From assembly GCA_052145775.1 (NCBI GenBank), contig JBKQNY010000114.1:1-13016 (forward strand): 13,016 nucleotides of DNA, given 5' to 3'. Source of the DNA: CAVYPR01 sp052145775 (GTDB taxonomy: Bacteria > Actinomycetota > Acidimicrobiia > Acidimicrobiales > RAAP-2). The position numbers and the translations under genes were made by a program. A model generated the notes under the pieces. That model had not been told where the DNA came from. It did not search any database and was given only the letters and a program-made list of their open reading frames with translations. This document shows positions 12,930 through 13,016 of this stretch, piece after piece (within the stretch, counting starts at the first letter, position 1; each line of letters opens with the position of its first letter).

Positions 12930-13016
12930 TCACACGGTGGCCACGGGGGTCAGCGGGCCGCCGACCGCACCGGGCAGCCGGAGCGGCGGCGCCGTCAAGA
13001 GGAAGCGGCTCCGGTG
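12930..13016 (-). CDS. 3' end of a probable cyclase-family (kynurenine formamidase-like) gene, partial
   Basis: The minus strand is open from the window edge to TGA at 12932-12930, giving a 28-residue C terminus containing RFLLTAPPLRLPGAVGGPL and ending in TPVATV. This resembles the end of cyclase-family metal hydrolases (PF04199), which typically close with a hydrophobic strand, a P-L-x-L-xG turn, a glycine-rich S/G-P-V step and a short hydrophobic tail. Third codon positions are nearly all G or C. The gene converges on the Baeyer-Villiger gene with 17 bases between stops. A short ACCGT-CAC-ACGGT hairpin (12926-12938) overlaps its stop. Family is a resemblance call on a short tail; the active-site region lies outside the window. 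If right, it would be another ring- or amide-opening hydrolase in the cluster. Confidence 0.45.
   Translation of the reverse strand, partial: HRSRFLLTAPPLRLPGAVGGPLTPVATV

Noticed and set aside
1..13016. Search for CRISPR repeats, tRNA/rRNA genes, transposases, integrases, toxin-antitoxin pairs and phage-defence genes
   Set aside because: None seen on either strand; all confirmed genes are enzymes or signalling proteins of ordinary chromosomal type.

Overview
The window comes from a high-GC bacterial chromosome with strong G/C preference at third codon positions, frequent GTG starts and 4-base GTGA/ATGA gene overlaps. It carries two F420-dependent luciferase-like oxidoreductases and two bacterial cytochromes P450. 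Together these point to an actinomycete (Actinomycetota). A mycobacterial/nocardioform or Acidimicrobiia-type lineage would fit, but the sequence alone does not fix the genus. No tRNA, rRNA, CRISPR array, transposase, integrase or attachment site was found, and nothing marks the region as recently mobile.

Layout. (1) Bases 1-93 hold the likely 3' tail of an unidentified plus-strand gene. (2) Bases 160-3272 are a plus-strand group: an F420-dependent luciferase-like oxidoreductase, a cytochrome P450, and a short-chain dehydrogenase that starts on the GTG overlapping the P450 stop codon. (3) Bases 3496-5794, minus strand, encode a complete partner-switching signalling set, transcribed in the order membrane-anchored PP2C/SpoIIE-type phosphatase, STAS anti-anti-sigma factor, RsbW-like ATP-binding kinase; no sigma factor gene lies beside it. 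(4) Bases 5890-11113 are a tight minus-strand operon in the order Rieske oxygenase, second cytochrome P450, second F420-dependent oxidoreductase, secreted alpha/beta hydrolase. (5) A Baeyer-Villiger-type flavin monooxygenase (11248-12912) diverges from that operon. (6) The right edge carries the 3' end of a minus-strand gene that resembles the cyclase (kynurenine formamidase-like) family. The longest stretch without a gene is about 220 bases (3273-3495).

How the genes may work together. The catalytic genes cover the usual steps for degrading a poorly reactive alicyclic, terpenoid, steroid-like or aromatic compound: hydroxylation (two P450s, Rieske oxygenase), alcohol-to-ketone oxidation (SDR), flavin/F420 redox steps (two luciferase-like enzymes), oxygen insertion next to a ketone (Baeyer-Villiger enzyme), and ester or lactone hydrolysis (alpha/beta hydrolase, possibly the cyclase-like protein). 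The substrate cannot be read from the sequence. A near-perfect 14-bp inverted repeat beside a TACAAT box sits in the divergent promoter region between the Rieske operon and the Baeyer-Villiger gene. It looks like a TetR-family operator and suggests both transcripts share one repressor, whose gene is not in the window. No ferredoxin or ferredoxin reductase is present, so the oxygenases must take electrons from partners encoded elsewhere. I see a coherent catabolic cluster plus an embedded stress-type signalling module, not a clearly new class of system.
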